Source of the DNA: an uncultured Eubacteriales bacterium
GTDB taxonomy: Bacteria; Bacillota; Clostridia; Oscillospirales; Acutalibacteraceae
Length of the DNA stretch: 64,000 nucleotides
NCBI GenBank assembly: GCA_951801675.1
Contig: CATONX010000007.1
Span: 38,515-102,514 of the forward strand
Direction: 5' to 3'
The position numbers and the translations under genes are program-made. Within the stretch, counting starts at the first letter, position 1; every line of letters begins with the position of its first letter. The notes under the pieces are model-generated. The model worked only from the letters and a program-made list of their open reading frames with translations. It was not told where the DNA came from and made no database searches. Positions 34,021 to 43,791 of this stretch are shown piece after piece.

Positions 34021-35436
34021 TCAGGATGGCAGCCCGTCGAAATCGTTTGCGCTGAGAACCAGCCGGTCTCCGGGCAGAATCACCGTGGAGCCTTTGGGCA
34101 CCACCACCTCGTCTCCCCGCTTGATCATCACCACCAGGATTTCCTCGGGAATGTCCGCCTCGGCGATGGCTTTGTCCGCCCAGACGCTGTCCGGTTCAAT
34201 GAGGTATTCCTTGAGCACGGCGCCGGTTTCCTCCTGGTAATCGGTAAAGGTCTTGAGAACCGGGGAGGATTCCTCCACTAAGTCGAGCTTTTTGGCAAAG
34301 AAGGGGATCAGGGTTCCCTGGACGGCCACCGAGAACAGGGCGACGAAAAAGACCATATGGAACAGGTCGTTCTCCATCCCGGAAGCATTCGTCACCGCAA
34401 AGATGGCAAATACGATGGACGCCGCGCCCCGCAGCCCCACCCAGGAAACAAACAGCTGCTGCTTCACCGGGCGCTTAAACCAGCACAGAATGCCGAAGAC
34501 CGCCACCGGCCGCGCCACCAGGATAAGAAAGAGAGAAACCAGAATACCGGGCAGCAGGACACTTGGCAGGTGAGACGGGAAAGAAAGAAGGCCCAGGGTA
34601 AAGAAGAGCATGATCTGCATCAGCCAGGAAATCCCGTCAAAGAAATGCACCAGGCTGCGCTTGTGGACGATTTTGCTGTTGCCCACCACGATGCCCACAA
34701 TATACACGCACAAATATCCGTTTCCGCCGATGAATTCACACAAAGAATACGCCAGAATTGCCACGGCGGCCACAAAAATCAGATAATAGCTGTCGATCTC
34801 AAATTTGACCCGTCTGAGTATGAATACCGCCAGCTTGGCAAGGCCGAAGCCCAACCCCAGGCCGAACACCAGCTGGCACACCACCATCCGCACAATGGAG
34901 TCTCCGCCCCCGGCGGACATGAGGGACAAAACCACCATCGTCATCATATAAGCGATGGGGTCGTTGCTACCGCTTTCCACCTCGAGCATGGAGGCGAGGC
35001 CGCCCTTTAAGTTGAGCTTGCGGGAACGAAGGATGGAGAAGACCGACGCGGCGTCGGTGGAGCCCACCACCGAGCCCACCAGAAGGCCTTCCAAGAGGGT
35101 AGTGCCCAGAACGAAATGGCAGAAAAGCCCGGTCAGCACCGCCGTAACCACCACACCCACCGTGGATAGCAGAATGGATGGCGCTGCCACGGGCTTGGCC
35201 ATCTTCCAATTGGTACCCAGGCCGCCGTAGAACATGATGAAAACCAGGCCGAAGGAACAAAGCTGCCGGGCCAGATCAAAATTGTCAAAATAAATGCCGC
35301 CCGGTCCGTCCGAGCCAAAAAACATACCCAGCACCAGGAAAATAAGCAGCGCCGGTACGCCGAACCGGTACAAAAGCTTGCTGGACGTGACACACACCAG
35401 CAGAATCAACGACCCAACCAACATCATTGTGATCAA
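34021..35436 (-). CDS. Potassium/proton antiporter (CPA1, NhaP2-like, with TrkA-C domain)
   Basis: A 471-residue protein. About twelve membrane helices contain VGSVVGSTDAASVFSIL and LEVESGSNDPIAYMM, the Asp motifs of CPA1 exchangers, and WVGLRGAASIVFAIFA. The C-terminus from about residue 400 is a TrkA-C-like regulatory domain (VVVPKGSTVILPGDRLVL), as in NhaP2/CvrA K+/H+ antiporters whose activity is gated by a bound ligand such as c-di-AMP or nucleotides. The start is TTG 35436 (or ATG 35427) after GGGAGGGA. It is monocistronic with its own promoter. Confidence 0.88.
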   Translation of the reverse strand: MITMMLVGSLILLVCVTSSKLLYRFGVPALLIFLVLGMFFGSDGPGGIYFDNFDLARQLCSFGLVFIMFYGGLGTNWKMAKPVAAPSILLSTVGVVVTAVLTGLFCHFVLGTTLLEGLLVGSVVGSTDAASVFSILRSRKLNLKGGLASMLEVESGSNDPIAYMMTMVVLSLMSAGGGDSIVRMVVCQLVFGLGLGFGLAKLAVFILRRVKFEIDSYYLIFVAAVAILAYSLCEFIGGNGYLCVYIVGIVVGNSKIVHKRSLVHFFDGISWLMQIMLFFTLGLLSFPSHLPSVLLPGILVSLFLILVARPVAVFGILCWFKRPVKQQLFVSWVGLRGAASIVFAIFAVTNASGMENDLFHMVFFVALFSVAVQGTLIPFFAKKLDLVEESSPVLKTFTDYQEETGAVLKEYLIEPDSVWADKAIAEADIPEEILVVMIKRGDEVVVPKGSTVILPGDRLVLSANDFDGLPS

Positions 35437-35514
35437 ACCGCAGTCCCTCCCTCACCTGTTTTTCTTCGAATCGCACACTTCCCATTCTGTATGAAAATGC
35501 AGATATTTATTATT

Positions 35515-35543
35515 ATTTTACCATGTTTTTTCTTTTAGCTCAA
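35515..35543 (-). promoter_or_regulatory. Antiporter gene promoter
   Basis: Minus strand TTGAGC, 17-base spacer, TAAAAT preceded by TGG (plus coordinates 35538-35543 and 35515-35520). There is no space for a c-di-AMP (ydaO) riboswitch before the gene. Confidence 0.6.
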
Positions 35544-35908
35544 TGCGGGAAAAGCAATTGTTCGAAAAAGTTTACATAATGGTCATTTGTACTCTATTTT
35601 ATGCGCAAGGGAACCCATTTGTTCCAAAAAACGTCCATTTTACAGAAAATCGTCCTCCTGCAAATCCACCAAAAATGCGTAAAAAAGAGGAAAAACCAAC
35701 ATAACGCACTTCGGGCTCCGGCTCTTTCCCGGTCCGGGTCTCTTCCGTCTCCCTAGTGCTCATTTCTCCGGGCGCAGAGCGCTGTCCGTTCTTCTAAGCG
35801 GCGGCGCATCGGGACGACTGGATTCTTCCGGCAACCGGAAAAAGCCGTTTTGCCGCCTGAATCCCCTTTCTGCGGGTAGGCAACGTGAGCTCCAGCAGAG
35901 CAACCAAA
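35544..35908. other. Intergenic stretch without recognised genes
   Basis: About 365 bases between the antiporter promoter and the cysK terminator. It has short GC-rich repeats (CCGGCTC, CCGGTCCGGG) but no open frame with a ribosome-binding site, tRNA or known RNA motif that I can recognise. Confidence 0.4.
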
Positions 35909-35950
35909 AAGCCCCCTGGTTTTGCATATCCATGCAAAACCAGGGGGCTT
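35909..35950 (-). terminator. Terminator of metY-cysK
   Basis: AAGCCCCCTGGTTTTGCAT / ATGCAAAACCAGGGGGCTT, perfect 19-bp stem with a 4-base loop, followed on the minus strand by TTTTTGG. Confidence 0.92.
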
Positions 35951-35992
35951 GAGGCTTGTTTCTTTCAGCCAAAGCGGTAAAACGCCGTAGGA

Positions 35993-36925
35993 TTATTCAC
36001 CGAACAGGCCGGTGGAAAGGTACCGCTCTCCGGTATCGGGCAGGAGCACTACAATGCGTTTGCCCGCGTTTTCCTCCCGCTTTGCCACCTGAGTAGCCGC
36101 AAACAGGGCCGCGCCCGAAGAAATGCCGCACAGAAGGCCTTCCGCTGCCGCCAGCTTGCGGGCGGTGGCAAAGGCGTCCTCATTGCTTACAGGAAGGATC
36201 TCATCGAGCAGATCCCTTCTCAGAAGCTCGGGGACAAAGCCGGTGCCGATGCCCTGAATCTTGTGGGGACCCGGCTGCCCGCCGGACAGTACCGGCGACG
36301 CAGCCGGCTCCACCGCCACGATCTTAACCGCCGGGTTCTTTTCCTTGAGGGCCTCAGCCACACCGGTGATGGTGCCGCCGGTGCCGACGCCCGCCACGAA
36401 AAGGTCCACCTTGCCGTCGGTGTCCCGCCAGATTTCCTGGCCGGTGGTATGATAGTGCATGCGGACATTGGCGGGATTGGTAAACTGGCCCAAAATCACC
36501 GCGCCTCTGATTTCCTCTTTGAGCTCCTGGGCCTTTTCGATGGCGCCCTTGATTCCTTTGGCCCCTTCGGTGAGCACAAGCTCGGCGCCCAAAGCTTTGA
36601 GCAGGCTGCGCCGCTCCAGGCTCATGGTTTCGGGCATGGTGAGAATGACGCGGTACCCCTTGGCTGCCGCCACAAAAGAGAGGGCAATGCCGGTATTCCC
36701 GCTGGTAGGCTCGATGATGGTGGAGCCGGGGCCCAAGATTCCCTTCGCCTCCGCGTGGGCAATCAGGGCGTAGCCCAAGCGGTCCTTGACCGAGGAAAGG
36801 GGATTGAAGCTTTCGAGCTTCGCCACCAGCTCTCCCTTCACCCCTTCCTGTTCCCCATAGCGGGACAGCTTGAGAAGAGGAGTATTTCCGATTAACTGAG
36901 TCAAATTCTGTGCGATATTTGGCAT
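35993..36925 (-). CDS. cysK: Cysteine synthase A (O-acetylserine sulfhydrylase)
   Basis: A 310-residue PLP enzyme that makes cysteine from O-acetylserine and sulfide. The motifs are [26 protein letters not shown] (PLP lysine), [37 protein letters not shown] (phosphate loop) and [15 protein letters not shown] 36925 lies 11 bases after the metY stop. With metY it forms a sulfide-fixing operon divergent from two Rrf2 regulators and behind a Cys-codon leader ORF. Confidence 0.97.
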   Translation of the reverse strand: MPNIAQNLTQLIGNTPLLKLSRYGEQEGVKGELVAKLESFNPLSSVKDRLGYALIAHAEAKGILGPGSTIIEPTSGNTGIALSFVAAAKGYRVILTMPETMSLERRSLLKALGAELVLTEGAKGIKGAIEKAQELKEEIRGAVILGQFTNPANVRMHYHTTGQEIWRDTDGKVDLFVAGVGTGGTITGVAEALKEKNPAVKIVAVEPAASPVLSGGQPGPHKIQGIGTGFVPELLRRDLLDEILPVSNEDAFATARKLAAAEGLLCGISSGAALFAATQVAKREENAGKRIVVLLPDTGERYLSTGLFGE

Positions 36926-36936
36926 AAAAGCGCCTC

Positions 36937-38247
<1,311 letters not shown>

Positions 38248-38267
<20 letters not shown>

Positions 38268-38328
38268 GACACATTCGCCGGCTGGTGACATTCACGAGGC
38301 GGGTAAAGGCAGCGGTTGTTCTTTCCAC
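38248..38328 (-). CDS. Cys-codon leader peptide of metY-cysK
   Basis: A 26-residue frame too short for routine gene calling. It starts at GTG 38328 with AAAGGGGTG seven bases upstream, begins MERTTAAF and ends SRRMCLCLFHK, then TAA. Two Cys codons (TGT) lie at positions 20 and 22, in and just before the 5' arm of the hairpin that abuts the metY Shine-Dalgarno. A ribosome held at these codons would keep the hairpin open. That is the layout of amino-acid-sensing attenuation, here for cysteine, in front of cysteine/homocysteine synthesis genes. An overlapping frame also contains CVCVC but lacks a ribosome-binding site. Confidence 0.6.
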
Positions 38329-38366
38329 GGCCGGTCACCCCTTTCCCTGTATTTCCTATCGATTTG

Positions 38367-38413
38367 ATAAGGATTATAACTCTCAATCTTTACTATGTCA
38401 ATAGGAATTATAA
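38367..38413. repeat. Direct repeats across the metY promoter
   Basis: ATAAGGATTATAA at 38367-38379 and ATAGGAATTATAA at 38401-38413, 34 bp apart, differing by one shifted base. One overlaps the metY -10, the other abuts its -35. The sequence resembles the ATnGGAATT core of CymR-type Rrf2 sites as I remember it, so it may be the operator of the divergent regulators. Confidence 0.45.
38373..38401 (-). promoter_or_regulatory. metY-cysK promoter, consensus
   Basis: Minus strand TTGACA, 17-base spacer, TATAAT: perfect sigma-A consensus (plus coordinates 38396-38401 and 38373-38378). A promoter this strong usually needs repression. The start of transcription would be near 38366, about 150 bases before metY. 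Confidence 0.85.
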
Positions 38414-38421
38414 AATTTCTC

Positions 38422-38450
38422 TTGCGCCGCTGTCCTTTTTGCGCTATCAT
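38422..38450 (+). promoter_or_regulatory. Promoter of the tandem Rrf2 genes
   Basis: TTGCGC at 38422, 17-base spacer, TATCAT at 38445-38450. It is divergent from the metY promoter. Confidence 0.6.
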
Positions 38451-38481
38451 AGCAGCAGGAACCTAGGAAGGAGGGACCTGG

Positions 38482-38910
38482 ATGAAGCTGTCCACCAAGG
38501 GAAAATACGCGGTCGAGGCTATGTGCTGCCTGGCGGTCAATTGCGAGGAAGGGCCGAAAAAGGTCCGGGAACTGAGCGATAAAACCGGGATTACCGAAGG
38601 CTATTTAGAGCAGCTTTTTTTCCGGCTGCGCAAGGCGGGGCTTTTGACCACCGTGCGCGGGCAGAAGGGCGGATACCTGCTGGCCCGATCCGCAGGCGAG
38701 ATCACGGTGGGTGAGATTCTGCGGGCGGTGGAAGGGGAGCTGGTCCCGGTGGTCTGCATCCGGGACCCATCTCTGTGCCAAAGCGCCATGGCCCCTCAGT
38801 GTGCCACCCGTCCGGTTTGGACAAAGCTCGCCGCCGCCATCGACGCGGTGGCGGACGGAGTGACGCTTTCTAGCCTGGCACAGTCCTTCCCAAAGGAGGA
38901 AGTGGGATGA
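38482..38910 (+). CDS. Rrf2-family regulator, three-cysteine type
   Basis: A 142-residue protein: MKLSTKGKYAVEAMCCLAV, helix-turn-helix VRELSDKTGITEGYLEQLFFRLRKAGLL and wing GQKGGYLLARSAGEITVGE. Cysteines in VVCIRDPSLC and PQCATRP (C-x6-C-x7-C) sit where IscR-like members hold a [2Fe-2S] cluster. ATG 38482 follows AGGAAGGAGG. It overlaps the next Rrf2 gene by four bases and is divergent from metY-cysK, so control of sulfur or Fe-S metabolism is likely. Confidence 0.85.
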   Translation: MKLSTKGKYAVEAMCCLAVNCEEGPKKVRELSDKTGITEGYLEQLFFRLRKAGLLTTVRGQKGGYLLARSAGEITVGEILRAVEGELVPVVCIRDPSLCQSAMAPQCATRPVWTKLAAAIDAVADGVTLSSLAQSFPKEEVG

Positions 38911-39323
38911 AGTTATCCACCCGGGGCCGGTACGGCCTGCGCGCCATGATTGACCTGGCCATTCACGACCAAGGGGATTACGTGACCTTGGGAAGCATCG
39001 CCCAGCGGCAGAAGATTTCCTTAAACTATCTCGAACACAGCTTTGCGGCTTTAAAAAATGCGGGGCTGATACGGGGAATGTCCGGCTCCCAGGGCGGCTA
39101 CCGGCTGGCGGCCCCGCCTTCGGCCATCACCATCCGGCAGGTTCTGGAGGTGCTGGAAGGGGATTTGTCCATCGTAGGCTCGGACGGCTCGCAGGAAGAA
39201 TCCCCATATGCCAGGCACGTGCGAAACATGGTGTGGGACAAAATGGACAAAAAGATCGACGAGGTGCTGTCCGGTTTGACGCTGGCGGACATGGCTGCGG
39301 AGTTTTCCCGCCTGCAGCCGTAG
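38907..39323 (+). CDS. Rrf2-family regulator, CymR-like
   Basis: A 138-residue protein: MKLSTRGRYGLRAMIDLAIHDQ, LGSIAQRQKISLNYLEHSFAALKNAGLI and wing GSQGGYRLAAPPSAITI. It lacks the three cysteines of its neighbour, and its tail (MVWDKMDKKIDEVLSGLTLADMAAEF) matches the C-terminus of CymR, the cysteine repressor of Bacillus that works with CysK. Adjacent divergent cysK and metY fit this. The functional assignment is inference from context and resemblance. ATGA overlap couples it to the previous gene. Confidence 0.82.
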   Translation: MKLSTRGRYGLRAMIDLAIHDQGDYVTLGSIAQRQKISLNYLEHSFAALKNAGLIRGMSGSQGGYRLAAPPSAITIRQVLEVLEGDLSIVGSDGSQEESPYARHVRNMVWDKMDKKIDEVLSGLTLADMAAEFSRLQP

Positions 39324-39327
39324 CGGC

Positions 39328-39389
39328 GGCTGTTTTGGCCCACAAAAGTGAAACAGCCCGGGAAACGACGCATTTCGGGACGTTTCCCG
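39328..39389 (+). other. Hairpins after the second Rrf2 gene
   Basis: GGCTGTTT / AAACAGCC (39328-39335 and 39351-39358) followed by CGGGAAACG / CGTTTCCCG (39359-39367 and 39381-39389). There is no direct T run; a T-rich stretch starts about 30 bases later, so termination efficiency is uncertain. Confidence 0.4.
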
Positions 39390-39453
39390 GCAAAAAACCC
39401 GTTTATTTCCCTTCGGGCCCTTGTTTTTTCTTTTTTCTGGCAGGAAAAAAGGG

Positions 39454-39482
39454 TTGACAAACGGTTTTTGGACGCATATAAT
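39454..39482 (+). promoter_or_regulatory. trp operon promoter, consensus
   Basis: TTGACA at 39454-39459, 17-base spacer, TATAAT at 39477-39482. Confidence 0.88.
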
Positions 39483-39499
39483 AGCAACAAAATCAGATA

Positions 39500-39812
39500 G
39501 AAAAAATCCGTTGAGCAAAAGTAAGTACTCCGCAACACGGTGTTTAGAGAGCCGGCGGCTGGTGGAAAGCCGGTACATACGCTGCTTTGGAGGAATGGGT
39601 TTGTGAGGAGCAAGGGGAAACGGCCTTAAAATGGGTCGGAGTAGCTGATGCCGTGGTCCGCACGTTACGCGGAGGGGGTATCCTGCATTTGACGCAATGT
39701 ACCTTGCAAAACTGCCGCGTACCCTTGTAAAGAAGGAAAGCTTTTTAAGCTTTCGAATTTGGGTGGCACCACGAGTCGATCGTCCCATAGTTTGGACGAC
39801 CGGCTTTTTTTG
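39500..39812 (+). ncRNA. T-box riboswitch (Trp) in the trp leader
   Basis: A leader of about 310 bases with T-box hallmarks. Stem I has AGAGAG (39546) and GGTGGAAAGCCGG. The specifier is probably TGG at 39654-39656, followed by TCCGCacGTTAcGCGG. The T-box sequence TTTGGGTGGCACCACG lies at about 39758-39773, and a terminator (39775-39785 with 39794-39804) ends in a run of seven T. Uncharged tRNA-Trp would pair with the specifier and with the TGGCA of the T-box, and stop termination, turning on trpE and the genes after it. Confidence 0.9.
39775..39811 (+). terminator. Conditional terminator of the trp T-box
   Basis: GTCGATCGTCC pairs with GGACGACCGGC (one A-C mismatch, one G-U) around an 8-base loop, followed by TTTTTTT. 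Confidence 0.8.
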
Positions 39813-39890
39813 TTGCCTTTTGCCCCTCTCTGTGCCCGCGCGAAGAGAGGGGATTTGGGAAATCTTAGGCGCGGAGAGAAGGAGTTTTCT

Positions 39891-41357
39891 ATGTATCCGA
39901 CCAAACACGAAATTCAGGAACTTCTCATGGACTATGACTTAGCGCCGGTTTTTTACGAGGTTCTTTCCGATACCTACACACCGGTGCACCTCTTTAACGC
40001 CTTAAAAGCGGGCAACGAAACCTGCTTTATTTTAGAAAGCGTAGACAATTCCCAGCAGTGGGGCCGGTATTCCTTCATCGGCATCCGTCCTAAGCTGGAA
40101 GTGCGGATCGAACAGGGCGAGGGCGTCACGGTTCGAGACGGCAAAGCTTCGAAACAGCCGGTGAGCAATCCGATTGCGTTTTTGCAAGGCATTCTCGAGC
40201 GCACCCATTCCCCCAGCGTTCCCAACCGGCCCAAGTTCACCGGCGGGCTTGTGGGCTTCTTCGGCTACGATACGGTGCGGTATCTGGAAAAGAAGCTCAA
40301 AAACATCCCCGAGGACGATCTGCATTTGCCCGACTGCCACCTGTTTTTGTTTGACGAGGTGGTGGCCTTCGACCACTTGAGCAACAAGACCGTGATCATC
40401 CTCAACGTGTATAAGGACGGGGATTTGGACGCCCAGTACGCCGCCTGTGAAGCACGGGCAAAGGAGCTTGCCGAGCAGATTCGCACCTTTGTCCCCGCAC
40501 CTGCCCAGGAAAAAGCTCCCCTCCCCTGCCGCATCACTTCCAACTTGACGAAAGAGGAATTCCTCTCCAATGTAGAAAAGGCCAAGGAATACATCCGCGC
40601 GGGCGACATTTTCCAGGTGGTTCTCTCCCAGCGGTTCGAGGCGGAGAATCCCCCCGACCCCTTCGATGTCTACCGGGTGCTGCGGGCAACAAATCCGTCT
40701 CCGTATCTCTATTACCTGCAATGCCCCTCCTATCAGATTGTGGGCGCGTCCCCGGAAATGCTGGTAAACGTCACCAAAGGCGTGGTCACCACCCGTCCCA
40801 TCGCCGGCACGAGCCCGAGAGGGGTTACTCCGGAGCTGGATGCGGAATATGAGAAAAAGCTCTTAAATGACCCGAAAGAAAAAGCGGAGCACACCATGCT
40901 GGTAGACCTAGGCCGCAACGACGTGGGCAAGGTGAGTAAATTCGGCACGGTGGAGGTCACCCGGCTGATGCAGGTGGAGCGGTTTTCCAAGGTGATGCAC
41001 TTGGTCAGCGACGTCAAGGGTATGTTACAGGAAGGCAAAACCGCCGTGGACGCGCTCATGGCGGTGCTTCCCGCGGGAACCCTCTCGGGCGCGCCCAAGG
41101 TGCGGGCCATGGAGATCATCGACGAGCTGGAAAACAAGAAACGGTGCCTGTACGGCGGCACGGTGGGATACTTAGGGTTCGATGGGAACATCGACACCTG
41201 CATCGCCATCCGCACGGCGCTTTTTAAGGACAACAAGGCCTATATCCAGGCGGGAGGCGGCATTGTGGCCGACTCGGTGCCGGAAAACGAATATCAGGAA
41301 TCCAAGAACAAGGCCCAGGCAGTCATCCATGCCATTGAGGAGGCGGCGAAGCTATGA
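39891..41357 (+). CDS. trpE: Anthranilate synthase component I
   Basis: A 488-residue chorismate-utilising enzyme that forms anthranilate with the TrpG domain. The N-terminal regulatory part has ETCFILESVDNSQQWGRYSFIG, where the LLES-like stretch is the tryptophan feedback site. The catalytic part has AGDIFQVVLSQRFE, SPYLYYLQCPSYQIVGASPEMLV, TRPIAGTSPRG, HTMLVDLGRNDVGKV and LPAGTLSGAPKVRAMEIID. ATG 39891 follows AGAAGGAGTTTTCT; an upstream in-frame start would fall in the T-box. It overlaps trpGD by four bases. Confidence 0.97.
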   Translation: MYPTKHEIQELLMDYDLAPVFYEVLSDTYTPVHLFNALKAGNETCFILESVDNSQQWGRYSFIGIRPKLEVRIEQGEGVTVRDGKASKQPVSNPIAFLQGILERTHSPSVPNRPKFTGGLVGFFGYDTVRYLEKKLKNIPEDDLHLPDCHLFLFDEVVAFDHLSNKTVIILNVYKDGDLDAQYAACEARAKELAEQIRTFVPAPAQEKAPLPCRITSNLTKEEFLSNVEKAKEYIRAGDIFQVVLSQRFEAENPPDPFDVYRVLRATNPSPYLYYLQCPSYQIVGASPEMLVNVTKGVVTTRPIAGTSPRGVTPELDAEYEKKLLNDPKEKAEHTMLVDLGRNDVGKVSKFGTVEVTRLMQVERFSKVMHLVSDVKGMLQEGKTAVDALMAVLPAGTLSGAPKVRAMEIIDELENKKRCLYGGTVGYLGFDGNIDTCIAIRTALFKDNKAYIQAGGGIVADSVPENEYQESKNKAQAVIHAIEEAAKL

Positions 41358-43015
41358 TCTTACTCATCGACAATTACGATTCCTTTACCTATAACCTTTA
41401 CCAGATCGTCGGCCAGCTTTACAGCGACGTAAAAGTGGTGCGAAACGACGAGATTACCCTGGACGACATCGAGAGGCTCAAGCCCGATGCCCTTCTTCTC
41501 TCCCCCGGCCCCGGCTATCCCAAAACGGCGGGCGTCACCATCGACGCGGTGAAGCGGTTTTCCGGGCGCATCCCGATTCTGGGCGTGTGCCTGGGGCACC
41601 AGGCCATCGGGGAAGCCTTCGGCGGCAAAACGGTCCCGGCGAAAACGCTGATGCACGGCAAGGCGAGCACGGTAAACCTGGACCCCCGCTGCCCGCTCTT
41701 TTCCGGCCTGCCGGAAAGCGCTCCGGTCGCCCGGTACCATTCTTTGATTACCGACGAGCAGAGCCTTCCGTCCTGCCTGAAGGTCACCGCCACCGATGAG
41801 GACGGGCAGATTATGGCGGTGATGCACAAAGAGCATCCCACCTTCGGCGTGCAGTTTCACCCCGAATCCATTTTGACCGGCTGCGGCAAGCAGCTTCTGG
41901 AGAACTTCTTAGGAAAGGTGGCCGGCCTTTCCGTCACCTCCTTCGGCACCCCCAGGGCGGAAATCCCCCCTGCCAAACGAAACGCCCTAAAGCCCTATAT
42001 CTTTAAGGCCATCGACGGGGAAAACCTCAGCCAGGAGGAAGCCTTCGAGGCGATGGACTGCATCATGAGCGGCGGCGCCACCGACGCGCAGATCGCCTCC
42101 TTCCTGACCGCCCTTCGCATGAAAGGGGAAACCACCGATGAAATCACCGGGTTTGCCCGGGTCATGCGCAAAAATGCCGTGCAGGTGGGGCATTCCACCT
42201 CGGTTATCGACATTGTGGGCACCGGCGGGGACATGGCCAACACCTTTAACATCTCCACCACCGCCTCCTTCGTCATCGCCGGGGCCAGCCTGAAAGTGGC
42301 AAAGCACGGCAACCGCAGTGTATCCAGCAAAAGCGGCGCGGCGGACGTGCTGGAAGCCTTAGGGGTCAATATCAACATGACCGCACCCCAGGCGGAACAG
42401 TGCATCAAAGAATGCGGCCTTTCCTTCCTCTTCGCCCCTTGTTTTCACAGCTCCATGCGTTTTGCCGCCGGACCCCGGCGGGAGATGGGGGTGCGAAGCG
42501 TCTTTAACATTTTAGGCCCGCTGGCAAATCCGGCGTTCGCTCAGTACATCATCCTAGGCGTGTACGACGAAGGGCTGATGGAGACCATGGCCCGGGTGCT
42601 GATGAACTTAGGCATCAAAGGCGCCATGATCGTCCACGGCTGCGACGGGCTCGATGAGATCACTGTTTCCGACAAAACCCGCATCTGTGAAATCCGCGAC
42701 GGCAAGATCATCAAGTACGACTTGGATCCGCGGGACTACGGCATCGCCTTCGCGGACAAATCGACTATTGTAGGCGGCACAGCGGAAGACAATGCGAAGA
42801 TTACCCTAGACGTGCTTTCCGGCAAGGAAGGCCCTCAGCGGGACATTGTGGTGCTAAACGCGGCCTGCGCCCTTTACATTGCCCGCCGGGCGGACAGCAT
42901 TGAAGACGGGGTAGCCATGGCAAAGCGCTCCATCGACTCGGGCGCGGCCATGCAAAAGCTCGAGGCGCTCAAAGAACTGACCGGTTCCTTCGCAAAGGAG
43001 GGCAAACGCGCATGA
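41354..43015 (+). CDS. trpGD: Fused anthranilate synthase amidotransferase / anthranilate phosphoribosyltransferase
   Basis: A 553-residue bifunctional protein. Residues about 1-195 are a class I glutamine amidotransferase with LLIDNYDSFTYNLYQ, LLSPGPGYPKTAG, the nucleophile in GVCLGHQAIGEAFGG and the FGVQFHPESILT His-Glu pair. A short linker leads to TrpD from about residue 218, with DIVGTGGDMANTFNISTTASFV (PRPP loop), KHGNRSVSSKSGAAD and RSVFNILGPLANP. It supplies ammonia to TrpE and then moves phosphoribose to anthranilate. The TrpG-TrpD fusion is known in enterobacteria but less usual in Firmicutes. Confidence 0.96.
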   Translation: MILLIDNYDSFTYNLYQIVGQLYSDVKVVRNDEITLDDIERLKPDALLLSPGPGYPKTAGVTIDAVKRFSGRIPILGVCLGHQAIGEAFGGKTVPAKTLMHGKASTVNLDPRCPLFSGLPESAPVARYHSLITDEQSLPSCLKVTATDEDGQIMAVMHKEHPTFGVQFHPESILTGCGKQLLENFLGKVAGLSVTSFGTPRAEIPPAKRNALKPYIFKAIDGENLSQEEAFEAMDCIMSGGATDAQIASFLTALRMKGETTDEITGFARVMRKNAVQVGHSTSVIDIVGTGGDMANTFNISTTASFVIAGASLKVAKHGNRSVSSKSGAADVLEALGVNINMTAPQAEQCIKECGLSFLFAPCFHSSMRFAAGPRREMGVRSVFNILGPLANPAFAQYIILGVYDEGLMETMARVLMNLGIKGAMIVHGCDGLDEITVSDKTRICEIRDGKIIKYDLDPRDYGIAFADKSTIVGGTAEDNAKITLDVLSGKEGPQRDIVVLNAACALYIARRADSIEDGVAMAKRSIDSGAAMQKLEALKELTGSFAKEGKRA

Positions 43016-43791
43016 TTTTGGACGACATTGTAGCCGCCCGCAAGGAGCAGCTGGCGCGGGAACAGATGAAGCGGTCTTTTCACGAAGTCCGGGCCGAAGC
43101 CGAAGGGATGGCCGATCCTACCAAGGACTTCGCCGGTGCGCTGCGCGGGAACCGGCTGGCCGTCATCGCGGAGGTGAAAAAAGCCTCCCCCTCCAAGGGC
43201 CTTATACAGCCGGACTTTGATCCGGTCGCCACCGCCAAGGCCTACGAAGCGGCGGGAGCCGACGCCATATCGGTTTTGACGGAGGAGCGGTACTTTCAGG
43301 GAAGCGGCGCATACCTGTCCGCCATCCGCAAAGCCGTATCCCTCCCCTTGCTGCGAAAGGATTTCATTTTTGATCCTTACCAAATTTACGAGGCCAGGGT
43401 GTTGGGGGCGGACGCGGTTTTGCTCATCGCAGCACTGCTTTCCACCGAAGCCATCCGGGAATTTCTCGCCGTTGCCAAATCGGTGGGCCTTGCCTGCCTG
43501 ACGGAAGTGCACAACGAGGAGGAACTGGAACGGGTTTTGTCCGCCGGGTGCCCCATCGTGGGGATCAACAACCGAAATCTAAAGACCTTTGCGGTAGACT
43601 TAAACATCACCGCCCGGCTTGCCAAAAGGCTGCCAGCGGATACGATCCTTGTGGCCGAGAGCGGCATGCAAAAGAGCGCAGACTTGCGCATGGTCCGAGA
43701 GCAGGGCGCCGACGCGGTTCTCATCGGGGAAACGCTGATGCGAAGCGGCAACATCGGGGCCGCCCTTTCCTCTCTGCGGGAGGGGCTATGA
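43012..43791 (+). CDS. trpC: Indole-3-glycerol-phosphate synthase
   Basis: A 259-residue TIM-barrel enzyme. The motifs are VIAEVKKASPSKGLIQPDFDPV, ISVLTEERYFQGS, LLRKDFIFDPYQIYEA, TEVHNEEELERVL, VGINNRNLKTFAVDLN and AESGMQKSADL. It overlaps trpGD and trpF by four bases on each side. It converts the carboxyphenylamino deoxyribulose phosphate made by TrpF to indole-glycerol phosphate. Confidence 0.96.
   Translation: MILDDIVAARKEQLAREQMKRSFHEVRAEAEGMADPTKDFAGALRGNRLAVIAEVKKASPSKGLIQPDFDPVATAKAYEAAGADAISVLTEERYFQGSGAYLSAIRKAVSLPLLRKDFIFDPYQIYEARVLGADAVLLIAALLSTEAIREFLAVAKSVGLACLTEVHNEEELERVLSAGCPIVGINNRNLKTFAVDLNITARLAKRLPADTILVAESGMQKSADLRMVREQGADAVLIGETLMRSGNIGAALSSLREGL

Noticed and set aside
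35437..35543. c-di-AMP riboswitch before the K+/H+ antiporter
   Set aside because: The promoter lies only about 75 bases from the gene, too short for the aptamer, and no conserved blocks are present.
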